In this document: positions 42,982 through 44,508 of the stretch, piece after piece
How the letters are laid out: each line of letters begins with the position of its first letter
Numbering within the stretch: position 1 is the stretch's first letter
Assembly (NCBI RefSeq): GCF_023630195.1
Contig: NZ_JALPKN010000001.1
Location: forward strand, 1-44,508
DNA: 44,508 nt
Reading direction: 5' to 3'
Source of the DNA: Actinotalea sp. C106
GTDB lineage: Bacteria; Actinomycetota; Actinomycetes; Actinomycetales; Cellulomonadaceae
Position numbers and translations under genes: made by a program
The notes under the pieces: generated by a model
What the model saw: only the letters and a program-made list of their open reading frames with translations
Database searches by the model: none
Told to the model about the DNA's origin: nothing

Positions 42982-44508
42982 CGGAGGTCGTGATCGTGAA
43001 CCGGCATGCGCTCGGCCGTCGGCTCCGCCCCCTGGCGATGCCCTTCGGTGCTCTCCTCCTCCTGGCGGCCCTCGCCTCGTGGGCACTGGCCTCACCCGTC
43101 GGGTCCTCACCCGACGAGGACTACCACCTCGTCAGCATCTGGTGCGGCGGCGGGATCGACGAGGGGGTGTGCGAGGAGGGCGCCGGCCCGGACGACCGAC
43201 GCGTGGCCGAGGCCCTCGTCGACTCGTCCTGCTACGCGTTCGACGCGGACCAGAGCGCGAGCTGCCAGGAGGACGTCACGTCGCTCGCCGCGCAGGAGCA
43301 GGTCCTCACGCAGCGCGGGAACTTCACGGGCAGCTATCCGCCGGTGTTCTACGCCGTGATGAACCTCGTCGCCGGGGACGACCTCTCGCGTTCGGTGATC
43401 GCCATGCGGCTCGTCAACGCGGTGCTGTTCGTCGTGCTCGGGGCGGCGGCCTACGCCCTCTCCTCGCCGGGTCTGCGGCGCGGCCTCGTCGGAGGGGTCG
43501 TGGTGACGATCGTGCCCCTCGGCATGTTCATCGTCCCCTCGCTGAACCCGAGCAGCTGGGCCGTCATCTCGGCGGCGCTGCTCTTCGTCTCGCTCGTCGG
43601 CTTCATGACTGCGCCGGGCGTCAGGCGTGTGCTCGGGCACGGTGGGCTCGCTGCTGTCGCCGTGGTCCTCGGTGCGGGGGCGCGGGCTGACTCCGCGATG
43701 TACGCCACCCTGGCTGTGTGCGCGGCACTGGCCTGCACGGTGCGCTGGCGACGGGAGTCGCTGCTGCGCGCGGGCTACCCGCTGCTGCTCGGTGTCGCCG
43801 CAGCGGCGTCGTACCTCTCGTCCGGGCAGTCCGACGCCGTGACCGGCGTGGCGCCCCGCCCCCTCACGGGCGCCCTCGCCGTGGGCACCATGCTCGACGT
43901 GCCCGACCTGTGGGTGGGAGCCCTCGGCGGATGGGGCCTGGGATGGCTGGACACCGCGATGCCCCCGCTCGTGCCCTTCGTCACCGTGGCCGCGTGCGCC
44001 GCGACCGTGATGATCGGGCTTGGCCGGGTGTACCTCGGACGAGGTCTCGCGCTCGTCGGCGTCGGCGTCGCGGCGTGGGTCGTCCCGGCCTACGTGCAGT
44101 ACCTCTCGGGCCTCCCTGTCGGTTCTCACGTCCAGCCGCGGTACGTGTATCCCTTGATCATCCTCTTCGTGATCGCGGCCGCGGTCCGCGTCGGTCGCGT
44201 CGAGGCCGGTGGCGCATGGAGCCGACCGCAGCGGATCGTGCTCGCCCTCGCCCTGGGGGCAGCGCACTCGGTCGCCCTGCACGCGAACCTCCGGCGCTAC
44301 GTCACGGGCACCGACGTCGGGGGCCTCGATCTCGACGGCGCGATCGAGTGGTGGTGGGGTGTCCCGATCTCACCGATGGGGGTCTGGATGCTCGGCTCGG
44401 TCGCGTTCGCCGCGGCGCTCCTGCTGCTCACGCGCGAGATGGAGCGCGGCGGGACGCGCCGACCCGTGGCCGTGCCCAGGGCGACCGCGGGGGAGGCCGT
44501 GACGCCGG
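42978..44508 (+). CDS. DUF2142-family membrane protein, 3' end outside the window
   Basis: The frame opened by ATG 42978 stays open for 510 codons to the right edge, so the gene is incomplete. After one helix (about 20-38) comes SSPDEDYHLVS with Asp46, Glu47 and His50, the probable GT-C active-site loop; a Cys-rich outer loop with four cysteines follows, then NFTGSYPPVFYAVMN, many helices and QPRYVYPLIIL. This is the DUF2142 plan. The overlap with DUF2304 (ATGA) and the upstream GT2 suggest a donor-synthase / helper / GT-C set. The Cys-containing loop is not present in the two other DUF2142 proteins here. Confidence 0.92.
   Translation, partial: MTEVVIVNRHALGRRLRPLAMPFGALLLLAALASWALASPVGSSPDEDYHLVSIWCGGGIDEGVCEEGAGPDDRRVAEALVDSSCYAFDADQSASCQEDVTSLAAQEQVLTQRGNFTGSYPPVFYAVMNLVAGDDLSRSVIAMRLVNAVLFVVLGAAAYALSSPGLRRGLVGGVVVTIVPLGMFIVPSLNPSSWAVISAALLFVSLVGFMTAPGVRRVLGHGGLAAVAVVLGAGARADSAMYATLAVCAALACTVRWRRESLLRAGYPLLLGVAAAASYLSSGQSDAVTGVAPRPLTGALAVGTMLDVPDLWVGALGGWGLGWLDTAMPPLVPFVTVAACAATVMIGLGRVYLGRGLALVGVGVAAWVVPAYVQYLSGLPVGSHVQPRYVYPLIILFVIAAAVRVGRVEAGGAWSRPQRIVLALALGAAHSVALHANLRRYVTGTDVGGLDLDGAIEWWWGVPISPMGVWMLGSVAFAAALLLLTREMERGGTRRPVAVPRATAGEAVTP

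Overview
The window is very GC-rich, almost fully coding DNA with many GTG starts, 1-11 nt gene overlaps and TANNNT -10 boxes. This points to a high-GC Gram-positive actinobacterium; the gene content (rml genes, LytR-CpsA-Psr proteins, DUF2142 and DUF4214 proteins) suggests a Cellulomonas-like member of the Micrococcales, but the genus is an inference. I see no rRNA, tRNA, CRISPR array, insertion sequence or phage gene. No gene-free stretch exceeds 300 bases; the longest is 22931-23189, a divergent promoter region.

The window looks like a large locus for making, exporting and attaching a 6-deoxysugar-containing cell-wall polysaccharide. Left edge (1-2551): two genes for polymer attachment (one certain LCP ligase, one cut-off gene), then rmlB. 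2761-11840: a secreted PGRP amidase, a small Cys-pair protein, a Wzm/Wzt-type ABC exporter overlapping a large membrane glycosyltransferase-like gene, and a secreted SpoIID protein. 11901-15891: an FkbM methyltransferase and two related GT4 glycosyltransferases. 16014-20476: two gmd-type GDP-mannose dehydratases and a GT2-GT4 fusion. 20501-26335: four more glycosyltransferases. 26439-28496: a secreted metzincin peptidase. 28612-32978: an overlapping operon of nitroreductase-like protein, flippase-like membrane protein, pyruvyltransferase-family protein and GT4. 32979-41711: rmlC, rmlD, rmlA and manA mixed with two DUF2142 membrane proteins, another flippase-like protein and an unknown membrane protein. 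41837-44508: an overlapping GT2 / DUF2304 / DUF2142 set that runs off the right edge.

How the genes may work together (inference): RmlABCD supply dTDP-L-rhamnose; ManA and Gmd feed GDP-mannose-derived 6-deoxysugars. Cytoplasmic GT2/GT4 enzymes build a lipid-linked chain, FkbM may methylate it, and Wzm/Wzt with a C-terminal chain-recognition domain exports it. Outside, polyprenyl-phosphate-sugar synthases (GT2 with membrane tails), flippase-like proteins and DUF2142 GT-C proteins may add side sugars, and LCP proteins join the polymer to peptidoglycan. No initiating sugar-phosphate transferase and no Wzx/Wzy pair is visible here.

The most distinctive feature is that three different secreted enzymes (amidase, SpoIID-type protein, metallopeptidase) all end in the same four-unit DUF4214 module. 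This suggests a common surface-targeting module used in the same locus that makes the wall polysaccharide. A second theme is transcriptional: seven genes have a -10 box only 6-8 nt before the start codon, as in leaderless mRNAs, and two gene pairs have overlapping divergent promoters.
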